From assembly GCF_003610465.1 (NCBI RefSeq), contig NZ_RAQI01000007.1, positions 62,001 through 126,000 of the forward strand: 64,000 nucleotides of DNA, given 5' to 3'. The notes beneath the pieces are model-generated. The model was not told the origin of the DNA. It saw only the letters and a list, made by a program, of their open reading frames with translations, and did no database searches. Made by a program: the position numbers and the translations under genes. The stretch is from Xenorhabdus ehlersii (lineage in GTDB: Bacteria > Pseudomonadota > Gammaproteobacteria > Enterobacterales > Enterobacteriaceae). Every line of letters begins with the position of its first letter. Position 1 is the stretch's first letter. Positions 28,796-38,385 of this stretch are shown in pieces.

Positions 28796-30091
28796 ATGGA
28801 AAAACATCAACCAATCCTTTCATTGCGGGTTCTTAACAGTGAACAGCTAGAAAGTGGTAAAGCCGCCAACTGCCAGTTCTCGACACAGGGGGGTACGGTC
28901 GGTAGTAGTGAAAGCCACCTTTGGTCTGTGCAGGATCAGCAGGGCAATGTCTGCCCGTCACAATTCGCCATTAAATGGCAGGATGGGGCATTTTGCCTGC
29001 AAGTATTTGCTGAATCAGTGCAAATCAACAATGCAACTTTGACGCCTGAGTCGGGTTTGATCCTGTTACAACAAGGTGATCAAATCAAAGTAGGGAATTT
29101 GTCGATCAAGAGCCATATCAGTTTTTCTGAGGCAGATCGTGTTGATCCTTCAATGATATCCCCCGAATCGTTGGTTTCCAGCTATAGCAATCCGTTGGAT
29201 GCCATGATGGAAGGTGCACCCGTACAAAAATCTGTGTTTGCCCACGATGAAGGCATTGCTCCAACGGTTATGCATCGTTTCAGTGATGATCCGCTACGGG
29301 TACTTGATAGCGAGAGCTTGACTACATTGAAACCCAAGGTTGAGGCTGATGATACGGAACAACTTTTGCCGCCGGATCATTACCAAAATCCCCCATTTGC
29401 TAACCCTATTTCTGATAACCGAGGCAGTGTTATGGATCAGGAGTTCCTTGATTTACCAGACATCGATTCCGACAGACAGTACGAAAGTATGGATGTTGAC
29501 CATGTCGCCATTACTCCGCTCATGCGTGGGCTGGAAGCTCGTTTGCCTTTGCACGACAGCCAGCAGGCGAATGATTTTCTGCAGGAGATGGGTAAGACCA
29601 TGAAAGCGGCCATTGAGGGGTTATTGGCCCTCCAGCGTGAACAACATGGGTTGCGTGATAAACAGCTCCGGCCTATCGAAGATAATCCACTGCGCCTGAA
29701 TATGGATTATGACACGACTATGCAGGTGATGTTCTCTGATCAGAAAAGCCCGGTTCATCTCTCCGCTCCAGCCGCGGTAGCGGAAAGCCTGCAAAACCTG
29801 CAATTACATTATCAGGCTAACCGAATTGCCATCTCTGCTGCACTGGACACCATGCTGGAAGCTTTTTCTCCAGAGCAATTGCTCCGTCGTTTCTCACACT
29901 ATCGTCGTAGCAACGAAGTCAGGAATAAAGACGCATCCTGGGCTTGGGAAATGTACACCAACTATTACCGCGAATTATCTTCCAGTCGCCAGCAAGGATT
30001 CGAAAAATTATTCCGCGAGGTGTATGAGCAGGCTTATGACCGCGCATTGCGTCAGGGCTTGGAGGAATCCAGCAATGACACATTCCGCTAG
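28796..30091 (+). CDS. tagH: T6SS forkhead-associated protein TagH (Fha)
   Basis: A 431-residue protein with an N-terminal FHA domain (about residues 10-100: LRVLNSEQLESG, GTVGSSESHLWSV, QFAIKWQDGAFCLQ) and the TagH C-terminal domain (about residues 230-430: PLMRGLEARLPL, FHR-type and SWAWEMYTNYYRE blocks). FHA domains bind phosphothreonine. In systems with the PpkA kinase this gives post-translational control, but no kinase or phosphatase gene lies in this window, so Fha may act as a structural assembly factor. I chose ATG 28796, five bases after the tssG stop; an open frame extends upstream into tssG without a ribosome binding site. Confidence 0.9.
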   Translation: MEKHQPILSLRVLNSEQLESGKAANCQFSTQGGTVGSSESHLWSVQDQQGNVCPSQFAIKWQDGAFCLQVFAESVQINNATLTPESGLILLQQGDQIKVGNLSIKSHISFSEADRVDPSMISPESLVSSYSNPLDAMMEGAPVQKSVFAHDEGIAPTVMHRFSDDPLRVLDSESLTTLKPKVEADDTEQLLPPDHYQNPPFANPISDNRGSVMDQEFLDLPDIDSDRQYESMDVDHVAITPLMRGLEARLPLHDSQQANDFLQEMGKTMKAAIEGLLALQREQHGLRDKQLRPIEDNPLRLNMDYDTTMQVMFSDQKSPVHLSAPAAVAESLQNLQLHYQANRIAISAALDTMLEAFSPEQLLRRFSHYRRSNEVRNKDASWAWEMYTNYYRELSSSRQQGFEKLFREVYEQAYDRALRQGLEESSNDTFR

Positions 30092-30629
30092 TCGCCGTAT
30101 ATGGGCTGTAGGGATTTTATTGCTGTCAGTGATGTTGCTAAACGGCTGTAGCAGTGCATGGAACGCAACAAAAAAAGTGGGCCAGGTCATTTGGGACCCT
30201 TCCACACCGGTAGGTAAACCCGATGAGCAGGCTTCTGTTGCCAACATTACATTGCTGGCCGAACCCGACATCAACCCCAATGAAAGTGGTGAAGCGGCCC
30301 CTGTTGAAATGCATTTGGTTTATCTCAGTGAGGATTCGCGCTTTCTGGCTGCCGACTATGACCAGCTTGATAGCGATAAGCTCGAAAAAGCACTGGGGAA
30401 AAACTACATCGATCATCAGGATTACACCCTGTTACCAGGGCAATACAAGCCTCTGGAACAGATCGCATTGGAAAAGAAAAACCGTTACATCGGTGTCATC
30501 GTTCACTATGCAGATGCAAATCAATCTGAATGGAAAAAGATCATCCGAGTAAAAGACATCGGTCGCCATTACCACATCTTGGTGCATGTCAGAAATAACG
30601 ACGTCGAACTTAGAAAAGAGGAGGAGTAA
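30075..30629 (+). CDS. tssJ: T6SS outer-membrane lipoprotein TssJ
   Basis: A 184-residue lipoprotein. The signal sequence ends in the lipobox LLNGC, so the acylated cysteine is residue 25. The mature part holds the TssJ beta-sandwich (MHLVYLSEDSRF, LLPGQYKPLEQIAL, YIGVIVHYAD). TssJ anchors the TssL-TssM membrane complex to the outer membrane. The ATG at 30075 lies inside the 3' end of tagH (17-base overlap). The longer open frame upstream is a shadow. Confidence 0.93.
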   Translation: MTHSASRRIWAVGILLLSVMLLNGCSSAWNATKKVGQVIWDPSTPVGKPDEQASVANITLLAEPDINPNESGEAAPVEMHLVYLSEDSRFLAADYDQLDSDKLEKALGKNYIDHQDYTLLPGQYKPLEQIALEKKNRYIGVIVHYADANQSEWKKIIRVKDIGRHYHILVHVRNNDVELRKEEE

Positions 30630-30631
30630 TC

Positions 30632-31984
30632 ATGCCAGGCAAAAATCGGGTGATTTGGCACGAAGGATTATTCATCAAACCACAACATTTTCAGCAACAA
30701 CAAAAACATATTGATTATCTGGCACATAGCCTTGTTTCAGTATTGACACCTTATGCTCACGGTTTCAGCTCCCTGAGCATCAATGATGATTTGCTCAAAC
30801 TGGGCCGTATCGGGATTAACGAAGCCAGCGGCATTATGCCTGATGGCACCGTTTTTTCTGCCCCTAGCCAAGATTTACTGCCAAAACCGTTGGATATCGA
30901 AAATATCAATGACCTGAAAAGCAAAGATATTTATCTGGCGTTGCCAATGTCCAGCGATACCATTCGGGAAATTGCTGATCAGGGTGCAGAAACGCAAAGT
31001 GCAGTGCGTTATCGGGAACTTTCCACTGATGTCCGTGATCTTCACACCAAAGGCGGCGATTCCTTTGCCCTTAACCTTGCCCAACTGACGCCAGTTCTGA
31101 TGCAAGGCTCTGAGGACATGAGTGCTTACACCACCATTCCACTGTGCCGCATCAAAGAAAAGCAAAAAGATGGCAACATTGTTCTGGATAACGAATTTGT
31201 TCCGACCTGTTTGTCGATCTTCGTGGCCGACAAGCTCAAGCGTTTCATGGTGGAAATTGATGGCCTGCTGACCGAGCGCTCAAGAACACTGGCTAAACGC
31301 ATTGGTTCGCCGGGTCAGCAAGGGGTGGCGGATGTCGCAGAATTTATGATGCTGCAATTGCTCAACCGCGTTCAGCCGTTGTTCAACCATTATGCCAAAC
31401 AAACCGTTTTGCACCCACTGCATTTATATACCGAGCTACTCCAGACTTGTGGCGAGTTGAGGACGTTCACCGATGCTAGCCGCCTGCCAGGGGATATATT
31501 GGCGTATGACCACAATAACCTGACCGATACCTTCCAGGATGTGATGCTCGCAATTCGTGATGCGTTGAATGTGGTTCTGACCCCACGTGCAACTTCAATT
31601 GCGCTGAAACAGAACGAAGGTGGCATTCGTGTGGCAACGCTTCACGACAACGATCTGTTGCGCAAGTCCGAATTCGTACTGGCAATCAGTGCCAGCACCC
31701 CACAGGAGCAGCTGCGTCGCCAGTTCGTCCAGCAAACCAAAGTCACATCGATGGAAAGGATCCGCGATCTGGTCAGCGTCCAGTTGCCGGGCGTGCCATT
31801 GATTGCCCTGTCCGCTGCGCCTCGCCAGTTGCCGTATCACTCTGGATATACCTACTTCCGTCTGGATCAGAAGAGTCCGGCGTGGAAAGAGATCCAGCAA
31901 GGAAATTCCATCGCGTTCCACGTATCAGGGGATTTCCCTGACTTAGATATGCAGCTCTGGGCTATCAGGGGCGGTAAGGAATAA
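30632..31984 (+). CDS. tssK: T6SS baseplate protein TssK
   Basis: A 450-residue protein with the family signature NRVIWHEGLFIKPQHFQQQ at the N terminus. TssK trimers link the baseplate wedges to the TssJLM membrane complex and resemble phage receptor-binding proteins. Length is normal. It starts three bases after the tssJ stop and ends two bases before tssL, with GGAGG before its ATG. Confidence 0.95.
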   Translation: MPGKNRVIWHEGLFIKPQHFQQQQKHIDYLAHSLVSVLTPYAHGFSSLSINDDLLKLGRIGINEASGIMPDGTVFSAPSQDLLPKPLDIENINDLKSKDIYLALPMSSDTIREIADQGAETQSAVRYRELSTDVRDLHTKGGDSFALNLAQLTPVLMQGSEDMSAYTTIPLCRIKEKQKDGNIVLDNEFVPTCLSIFVADKLKRFMVEIDGLLTERSRTLAKRIGSPGQQGVADVAEFMMLQLLNRVQPLFNHYAKQTVLHPLHLYTELLQTCGELRTFTDASRLPGDILAYDHNNLTDTFQDVMLAIRDALNVVLTPRATSIALKQNEGGIRVATLHDNDLLRKSEFVLAISASTPQEQLRRQFVQQTKVTSMERIRDLVSVQLPGVPLIALSAAPRQLPYHSGYTYFRLDQKSPAWKEIQQGNSIAFHVSGDFPDLDMQLWAIRGGKE

Positions 31985-31986
31985 TC

Positions 31987-32754
31987 ATGAGTGATATCAA
32001 TGTTGACAGTCCGTCACTGGAAAAGTCTGAAACGCTGAAAACGTTTCAGCGCCAGTACCAGCTACCGTTGCGTGGTGAAAGCCTCAACCCAATGATCGAT
32101 GCCGCCACCCCTTTGTTGGGGATGGTCTTGCGTTTGCAGGATATGACTGATCAGGCACTGCCAGACAAGCTTTACCAACAGGTTGTTACTGACATTCGAG
32201 CCATTGAGCAGTATCTGCAAACCAAGGGTTATGAACCCGGCGCGATTGTTTCATTCCGTTACGTACTGTGCACCTTCATTGATGAAACTGCGTTGGGGCA
32301 CGGCTGGAACAGCCAGAATGGCTGGTTGAAGCAATCACTGTTGGTGCACTTCCACAATGAAACTTGGGGAGGGGAGAAGGTTTTCGTATTGCTTGAACGT
32401 TTGATGGGAGAGGCACAGCGCTACCAGCATCTGCTGGAGTTCATTTACCTCTGCCTCTGTCTGGGGTATCGCGGGCGCTACAAAGTCAGCACCCAGAAAA
32501 GCGATGACTTTGAGCGCTTGTTCCGTCGGTTGCAGCAACAGCTTCACTCACTGCGCGGGGATACTCCGCCGACCACGCTATATGTCAACGTCAACGAGAG
32601 TAATGCGCGTTATCGTTTGAGCAGACGATGGACTATCAAGCACCTGTTTGTGATTAGCGTGGGCTTGCTGGTGGCTGTTTACAGCTTTTATGCCATTCGC
32701 CTCGGTGATCAGACCCAAGACATATTAAAGCAGCTAAGTAACTTATTGAGATAG
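31987..32754 (+). CDS. tssL: T6SS inner-membrane protein TssL (DotU-like)
   Basis: A 255-residue protein with the DotU cytoplasmic domain (NPMIDAATPLLGMVLRLQ, then the conserved FVDE-type motif TFIDETALGHGW) and one C-terminal membrane helix (about residues 219-236). It is the short form of TssL: there is no C-terminal OmpA-like peptidoglycan-binding domain, so another protein would have to supply cell-wall anchoring. It pairs with TssM. Confidence 0.93.
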   Translation: MSDINVDSPSLEKSETLKTFQRQYQLPLRGESLNPMIDAATPLLGMVLRLQDMTDQALPDKLYQQVVTDIRAIEQYLQTKGYEPGAIVSFRYVLCTFIDETALGHGWNSQNGWLKQSLLVHFHNETWGGEKVFVLLERLMGEAQRYQHLLEFIYLCLCLGYRGRYKVSTQKSDDFERLFRRLQQQLHSLRGDTPPTTLYVNVNESNARYRLSRRWTIKHLFVISVGLLVAVYSFYAIRLGDQTQDILKQLSNLLR

Positions 32755-32763
32755 GAAGTCGCC

Positions 32764-35472
32764 ATGATCCAGATTGATCTGCCTACCCTTGTAAATCGTT
32801 TAAACCCGATGACGCGCCATGCACTGGAAGCTGCTGCGGCATCCTGCGTCAGCCTGCAACAACCTGAAATCACGGTTGCGCAGCTGCTGCTCCAAATGAT
32901 CGATACGCCACTCAGTGATGTGCGACTCATCCTCAGTAAAGCAGACATCGATAAAGATCTGCTGAAAGAACAGCTCGATCAGGTAATGACGCACCATCAA
33001 TCGCTTGTGCAGACCTACCCAAATTTTTCCCCAATGCTGGTGGAGTGGTTACAGGATAGCTGGCTGTTGGCTTCCACAGAGATGCAGCACACCGAACTGC
33101 GCAGCGGCGTTATGCTGATTGCGTTGTTATTCAGCCCACTGCGTTACTTGGCACCACAAACGGCGCGTTTGCTGGCAGGTATCAACCGCGAATTATTGCG
33201 CCAAGACTTTGCAGAATGGACAAATGGTTCGGCTGAGCAGCCTTTTGCGGACAACAGTAATAAAGATGGGCAGGGCGTACATCCGGCAAACAGCGACAGT
33301 TTGCTGGCACGCTTTACCCAGAACATGACCGAACAGGCACGTCAGGGCAAGCTTGATCCGGTTTTATGCCGCGATAACGAGATTGATCTGATGATTGACA
33401 TCCTTTGTCGTCGCCGTAAAAACAACCCCATCGTCGTGGGTGAAGCGGGGGTCGGTAAAAGTGCCCTGATTGAAGGTTTGGCATTGCGCATTATTAACGA
33501 TCGCGTACCGGAAAAATTGCGCAACAGTGAACTGATGACACTGGATCTGGGAGCATTGCAGGCAGGGGCAGCGGTTAAGGGCGAATTTGAAAAACGCTTC
33601 AAAGGTATCATGGCTGAAATTAGCCAATCGGCAAAACCAATCATCCTGTTTATTGATGAAGCCCATACTCTGATCGGTGCGGGCAACCAGGCGGGAGGTT
33701 TGGATATCTCCAACCTGCTGAAACCTGCTTTGGCACGTGGTGAGCTGAAAACTATCGCAGCCACCACATGGAGCGAATACAAGAAATATTTTGAAAAAGA
33801 TGCAGCATTGTCCCGTCGTTTCCAACTGGTGAAAGTCTCTGAGCCAACAGCGGATGAAGCAACCGTCATCATGCGTGGCTTGCGTGCCATTTACGAGCAG
33901 GCGCACGGCGTGCTGATTGATGATGAAGCCCTAAAGGCCTCGGCGGTATTGAGTGACCGTTACCTTTCCGGTCGCCAACTGCCGGACAAAGCCATTGATG
34001 TGTTGGATACTGCCTGTGCCCGTGTTGCTATAAATCTGACTTCACCCCCGCGCCAGATCTCCTCATTAACTACCGACCTGCACCAGATGCAAATGGAAAT
34101 CGACGTGCTGGAGAGGGAGCAACGCATGGGATTGAACATCCATACTGAGCGATTGGAAGAGTTGCAAAACCAGCAGAAAGACGTTCAGCAGCAACTCACC
34201 GCGCTGGAAATTAGCTGGCAACAGCAGCAAGAGTTGGTGAAACAAATCATCGAACTGCGCCACCAATTACTGGCTGATGATTCTTTCGTTGAAAATGCGG
34301 TTGAAGAGATTACCGGGGATGAGGATAAACATGAAGCGACTAAGCCAGGCGAGACAACAGAAGAAGCCGAGGTAATAGAAGAAGTCGCCGACGAACAATC
34401 CTTGATCGAAAAACTGGCGACACTCAATACGCGGTTGGCAGAACTACAGCAGAAGCAAACGCTGGTTTCCCCACATGTGGATAAAACCCAGATTGCGGCG
34501 GTGATTGCTGAGTGGACGGGCGTACCATTGAACCGCTTGTCACAAAGCGAACTTTCCATTGTCACTGAATTGCCTACTCACTTGGGACAAAGCATCAAGG
34601 GGCAGGAAATTGCGATCCAGTGCTTGCACAAACACTTACTGACTGCTCGGGCAGATTTGCGTCGTCCGGGGCGTCCTCTTGGGGCATTCCTGTTGGTAGG
34701 GCCAAGTGGCGTCGGTAAGACAGAGACCGTCCTGCAAATTGCGGAACTGATGTTTGGTGGCCGTCAATACCTCACCACCATCAACATGTCCGAGTTTCAG
34801 GAGAAACACACGGTTTCCCGTCTGATCGGTTCACCTCCGGGTTACGTAGGATATGGCGAAGGTGGTGTACTGACCGAAGCCATTCGCCAGAAACCGTATT
34901 CAGTTGTCTTGTTGGATGAAGTGGAAAAAGCCCACCCTGACGTACTGAACCTGTTCTATCAGGCTTTCGATAAAGGGGAACTGGCAGATGGAGAAGGACG
35001 CATTATCGACTGTAAAAACGTCGTGTTCTTCCTGACGTCAAACCTGGGCTATCAAACTATCGTAGACAATGCCGAACAGCCAGCGCAGATCAACGACCTG
35101 CTTTACCCTGAATTAGCGGCATTCTTTAAACCAGCACTGTTGGCGCGTATGGAAGTGATCCCGTACCTGCCGTTGGGCCATGAAACGCTGAAAACCATTA
35201 TTCAGGGCAAACTGGCTCGACTGGATACCCTGCTGACCCAACGTTTCAACGCAGAAGTCACCATCAGCGATGAGGTGTCCGAAGAGATCCTGCAACGTGC
35301 TACCCGCGCGGAAAATGGTGCCCGTATGTTGGAGTCCATCATTGATGGCGCACTGCTACCGCCAGTTTCATTACTGCTGTTGCAGAAAATGGCTGCGGGT
35401 ACACCAATCAAGGCCATTCGCTTAACCGTGGTTGAACACGAATTCCATGCAGAGGTTGAGGAGGCAGAATAA
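32764..35472 (+). CDS. clpV: T6SS sheath-recycling AAA+ ATPase ClpV (TssH)
   Basis: A 902-residue Clp/Hsp100 ATPase. An N-terminal ClpN domain (about residues 1-160) is followed by the first AAA+ module, with Walker A GEAGVGKS near residue 226 and Walker B ILFIDEAH near 295. A coiled-coil middle domain follows (about 430-560, with an acidic Glu-rich insert), then the second module with GPSGVGKT near 646 and LLDEVEKAHPDV near 715. ClpV pulls apart contracted TssBC sheaths. Its TAA overlaps the next ATG (TAATG). Confidence 0.96.
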   Translation: MIQIDLPTLVNRLNPMTRHALEAAAASCVSLQQPEITVAQLLLQMIDTPLSDVRLILSKADIDKDLLKEQLDQVMTHHQSLVQTYPNFSPMLVEWLQDSWLLASTEMQHTELRSGVMLIALLFSPLRYLAPQTARLLAGINRELLRQDFAEWTNGSAEQPFADNSNKDGQGVHPANSDSLLARFTQNMTEQARQGKLDPVLCRDNEIDLMIDILCRRRKNNPIVVGEAGVGKSALIEGLALRIINDRVPEKLRNSELMTLDLGALQAGAAVKGEFEKRFKGIMAEISQSAKPIILFIDEAHTLIGAGNQAGGLDISNLLKPALARGELKTIAATTWSEYKKYFEKDAALSRRFQLVKVSEPTADEATVIMRGLRAIYEQAHGVLIDDEALKASAVLSDRYLSGRQLPDKAIDVLDTACARVAINLTSPPRQISSLTTDLHQMQMEIDVLEREQRMGLNIHTERLEELQNQQKDVQQQLTALEISWQQQQELVKQIIELRHQLLADDSFVENAVEEITGDEDKHEATKPGETTEEAEVIEEVADEQSLIEKLATLNTRLAELQQKQTLVSPHVDKTQIAAVIAEWTGVPLNRLSQSELSIVTELPTHLGQSIKGQEIAIQCLHKHLLTARADLRRPGRPLGAFLLVGPSGVGKTETVLQIAELMFGGRQYLTTINMSEFQEKHTVSRLIGSPPGYVGYGEGGVLTEAIRQKPYSVVLLDEVEKAHPDVLNLFYQAFDKGELADGEGRIIDCKNVVFFLTSNLGYQTIVDNAEQPAQINDLLYPELAAFFKPALLARMEVIPYLPLGHETLKTIIQGKLARLDTLLTQRFNAEVTISDEVSEEILQRATRAENGARMLESIIDGALLPPVSLLLLQKMAAGTPIKAIRLTVVEHEFHAEVEEAE

Positions 35473-36269
35473 TGAAACAGCGGCTGAAAAGCGCGTTAGC
35501 GTTATTGGAAAATGACACTGTAGAACAACTGGTTGACCATTTTTTGCAGATCAGCCATAGCTCGCGTTTTGATGCCCTGTTGGTTTTCCTGCTGAACATC
35601 AACGAAAACAGGTTGGAATGCTACAACTTGCCGGAGACTCAGCAAACCAGTTCGCGCCGATTGCAAGTGGACATTGATGACGTCAATAACCCGTTGATAC
35701 AGGTATTACGCAAGGGAACCCCAACTGTTTGGGATTTCCTTAATCACGGGGCACGCATTGACGAGCCATATTTCCGCACGTTTATTGCAGAACTTCCGCA
35801 TAACTGTGGGTTGTACGGCATTCCCCTGTTTGATTGCAATGGGCAGGCTTGTGGTGTGATCGCTATCTTTGCCGAAAATGTCCGCTATTTCATCAACAAT
35901 GAAAACATGTTCGGCATCTATTGCCATGTCATGCAGCATCGCCTGAAAAAATTGCAGGAACTCGAACAACTGCGCGGGCAGTTACGCCAAATCCGCCAGG
36001 TATTTCAGGTTCAACGCCAAAAAGAAAAACAATTGGATGAATTGCTTGCTTCCCTGAGTGAATCGAAAAACCCGGCGGTGGTCAGCAGTATCTCCGTGGA
36101 TTACAGTCATATCGATAATCTGCCAAAGGCCATAGAAGAATTTGAAAGCGCCGTGTTGATTCAACGTCAGCGTCAGTTTGGCAACGACACCAGATTGATC
36201 GCACAAAGCCTGGGTATTGCTCAGCGGACGTTGGTTTACAAACTGGCTAAGTACGGGTGTAGATTATGA
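35472..36269 (+). CDS. T6SS regulator: GAF and Fis-type HTH without AAA+ domain (VasH-derived)
   Basis: A 265-residue protein. Residues about 15-155 resemble the N-terminal sensory (GAF-like) domain of the sigma-54 activator VasH. A short helical, Gln/Arg-rich linker follows, and the last 30 residues (NDTRLIAQSLGIAQRTLVYK) are a Fis-type helix-turn-helix. The central AAA+ domain with the GAFTGA sigma-54 contact loop is missing, yet the frame is open and coupled to clpV and vasI (ATGA overlap). It could still bind DNA or control another activator, but cannot open sigma-54 promoters itself. Position after clpV is where vasH lies in Vibrio-type clusters. Confidence 0.75.
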   Translation: MKQRLKSALALLENDTVEQLVDHFLQISHSSRFDALLVFLLNINENRLECYNLPETQQTSSRRLQVDIDDVNNPLIQVLRKGTPTVWDFLNHGARIDEPYFRTFIAELPHNCGLYGIPLFDCNGQACGVIAIFAENVRYFINNENMFGIYCHVMQHRLKKLQELEQLRGQLRQIRQVFQVQRQKEKQLDELLASLSESKNPAVVSSISVDYSHIDNLPKAIEEFESAVLIQRQRQFGNDTRLIAQSLGIAQRTLVYKLAKYGCRL

Positions 36270-36934
36270 ATATTGTTTTAATTATCAGTTCATTGCTCGC
36301 TTCATTGATAGGGAACCCCAAGCTTGCAGAGGTGGCAGAACCAAAGGAAGTGGTTGCGGTAAAGGAAGAGCAAAATTTAGATGAGTTGCATAAATGCCGC
36401 TTTGAGCCGTCTCCTCTTATTCGGCTGGCATGTTATGACAGAGCGTTGAATAACCTCAAGTTCAAAACGGTGCAAATCCCTATCGAAAATATGGGACCTC
36501 TATGGCGGCAAGCGATGGAACAGGAGATGAAACGTACCGATTACTCTACCAGCTTCATTATGACGCAGGGAGAGAATGGTGCGGCACCGATTATCTTGAC
36601 CACGCCCGCGATTGGAGTGCCTCCCCCACGTCCCGTATTAATGTTCAGTTGCATTGACAGTATCACCCGCTTGCAGGTAGCACTGCCTAAGCCCGTAGAG
36701 TCAGGGGTTGTCACCGTGGCGACGGACAGAACTGAGTACCGTACTGAATGGTTCGTGCGGGAACAGGGTTACTTATGGGAATCCAGCCGTGGTTTACCGG
36801 GCATTGAAGAAATCAAGCGCCTGATGAACAGCGACCGGATGAGTATTACAGGCAGTAATGGTAGCCAGATAACCTTTAACATTTCTCAGTTGGAGCAGGC
36901 AGCGAAGCCATTACGTGCTGCTTGCCGTTGGTAA
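36266..36934 (+). CDS. vasI: T6SS-associated protein VasI/TagO
   Basis: A 222-residue protein. A weak N-terminal hydrophobic stretch (IVLIISSLLASLIG) suggests export. The conserved CRFEPSPLIRLACYDRAL motif identifies the VasI/TagO family, followed by a beta-rich domain (FSCIDSITRLQVALPKP). Its exact role in T6SS is not established. It overlaps the upstream regulator stop (ATGA) and ends five bases before tssA. Confidence 0.85.
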   Translation: MNIVLIISSLLASLIGNPKLAEVAEPKEVVAVKEEQNLDELHKCRFEPSPLIRLACYDRALNNLKFKTVQIPIENMGPLWRQAMEQEMKRTDYSTSFIMTQGENGAAPIILTTPAIGVPPPRPVLMFSCIDSITRLQVALPKPVESGVVTVATDRTEYRTEWFVREQGYLWESSRGLPGIEEIKRLMNSDRMSITGSNGSQITFNISQLEQAAKPLRAACRW

Positions 36935-36939
36935 TCGAC

Positions 36940-38385
36940 ATGGACATCAGAACACAATTCGATTGGTTCGGCTCCCTGCTGGCCCCCTTGTCCGACGAAC
37001 AGATTGGCAAGGCACTGGGAGACAACGAACCTGCATGGGAATACATTGACAGCGAAATGATCAAATTTGGTTCGCTGTCACATGGAGCGCTGGATGTTGA
37101 AGAGATCCAACGTCAGGCACTGCAATTATTACGTGAAAACAGCAAAGACTTCCGGCTGGTGGTTCATCTGCTGCGTACCCTGCAACATGCTGGCAACGCG
37201 GCTGAACTGATCCTCGCAATGGAGCTGCTGACCGAGTATATCAAAAACTACTGGGAAAAAACCTGGCCAACCAAGCTACAGTTAAAACGTCGGCTGGCAC
37301 AGCAAGTACTCAAGCGTTTCGACTCCGCCCAGAACAGTTTTATTGAACAGGCAAGCAAAAGTGAACGGGATGATGCGCAAGGGGCGTTGGCACATCTCGC
37401 TCAATGCTGGCATGCCAATGAACCGGATCTTGCTAAAGAAGTTGACCAACTGCGCGTTCGTTATAACCGTCAGCCAGAAGCTGTACCTGTGGAGACAAAG
37501 TCTGCTCCTGCTGCGGTGCCAGCATCCTCTTCAGCCGAATCTATGGCGCAAACGCCACAGGGTTTTCAAGCTGCACCGATGCCAGAAGTCGACGTCAACA
37601 GTTCGAGCGAAAAAGCGTGGAAGCAGACTTTGATAACCGTCGCAGATCTGTTGTGTGAACGGTATCCCGAATTACCTGTTGGTTATTCCCTACGCCGTCA
37701 CGCGGTATGGCACACCATCACTACAGCCCCGATGGCGAATGCAACAGGCAAAACCCCATTGGCACCGGCTTCCGCCGATCGTACTGCCGACTATTTGGCG
37801 AGATTGCCGCTGGCGGACAACAAATTGCTCCAGCAAATCGAGCAAAGCCTGATGCTTGCTCCTTACTGGCTGGATGGTCATGCCATTGCTGCACAAGCCG
37901 CATTGCAATTGGGGTACGGGAACGTCGCTCAGGCTATTCGTGATGAGCTGAATGCCTTTCTGAAACGGTTGCCCGTGCTGAAAACCTTAAGCTTTTCTGA
38001 CATGAGTGCGTTTATTTCCCCTGAAACCCTCGACTGGCTCACGCTTGAGCCTGTGGCAATGGGCAAGGGTTCCGTTTCTGCTGATCAGGAAGTTATCTGG
38101 CAATGTTTCCAGCAACAGGGATTGGAAGCAGCCCTGAAAATGCTGGAGGAACATCAGCAACAGTTAACGGAGCCACGGGATCAATTCTATGGCCAATTGC
38201 TCAATGCCCAATTGCTTGAAGAAGCCGGCATGACAGCGTTGGCCCAACAGCATTACCGGAATTTGTTACACACGGGACAACACATGCAACTTATTCAATG
38301 GGAACCCAGCCTGCTGGCTTTATTGGCTGAAAAACTCCCTTCTCCTCTCAAGGATACGGCTTCAAACAGGAGTGTTAACCCATGA
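36940..38385 (+). CDS. tssA: T6SS assembly protein TssA (VasJ-type C terminus)
   Basis: A 481-residue protein. The N-terminal ImpA domain (about residues 1-130: LLAPLSDEQIGKALGDNEPAW, SKDFRLVVHLLRTLQ) is followed by an Ala/Pro-rich linker (about 180-210) and a VasJ-type C-terminal domain. TssA primes baseplate and sheath polymerisation and may cap the distal end. I chose ATG 36940, just after vasI; an upstream TTG (36922) overlaps vasI. It ends in an ATGA overlap with tssM. Confidence 0.9.
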   Translation: MDIRTQFDWFGSLLAPLSDEQIGKALGDNEPAWEYIDSEMIKFGSLSHGALDVEEIQRQALQLLRENSKDFRLVVHLLRTLQHAGNAAELILAMELLTEYIKNYWEKTWPTKLQLKRRLAQQVLKRFDSAQNSFIEQASKSERDDAQGALAHLAQCWHANEPDLAKEVDQLRVRYNRQPEAVPVETKSAPAAVPASSSAESMAQTPQGFQAAPMPEVDVNSSSEKAWKQTLITVADLLCERYPELPVGYSLRRHAVWHTITTAPMANATGKTPLAPASADRTADYLARLPLADNKLLQQIEQSLMLAPYWLDGHAIAAQAALQLGYGNVAQAIRDELNAFLKRLPVLKTLSFSDMSAFISPETLDWLTLEPVAMGKGSVSADQEVIWQCFQQQGLEAALKMLEEHQQQLTEPRDQFYGQLLNAQLLEEAGMTALAQQHYRNLLHTGQHMQLIQWEPSLLALLAEKLPSPLKDTASNRSVNP

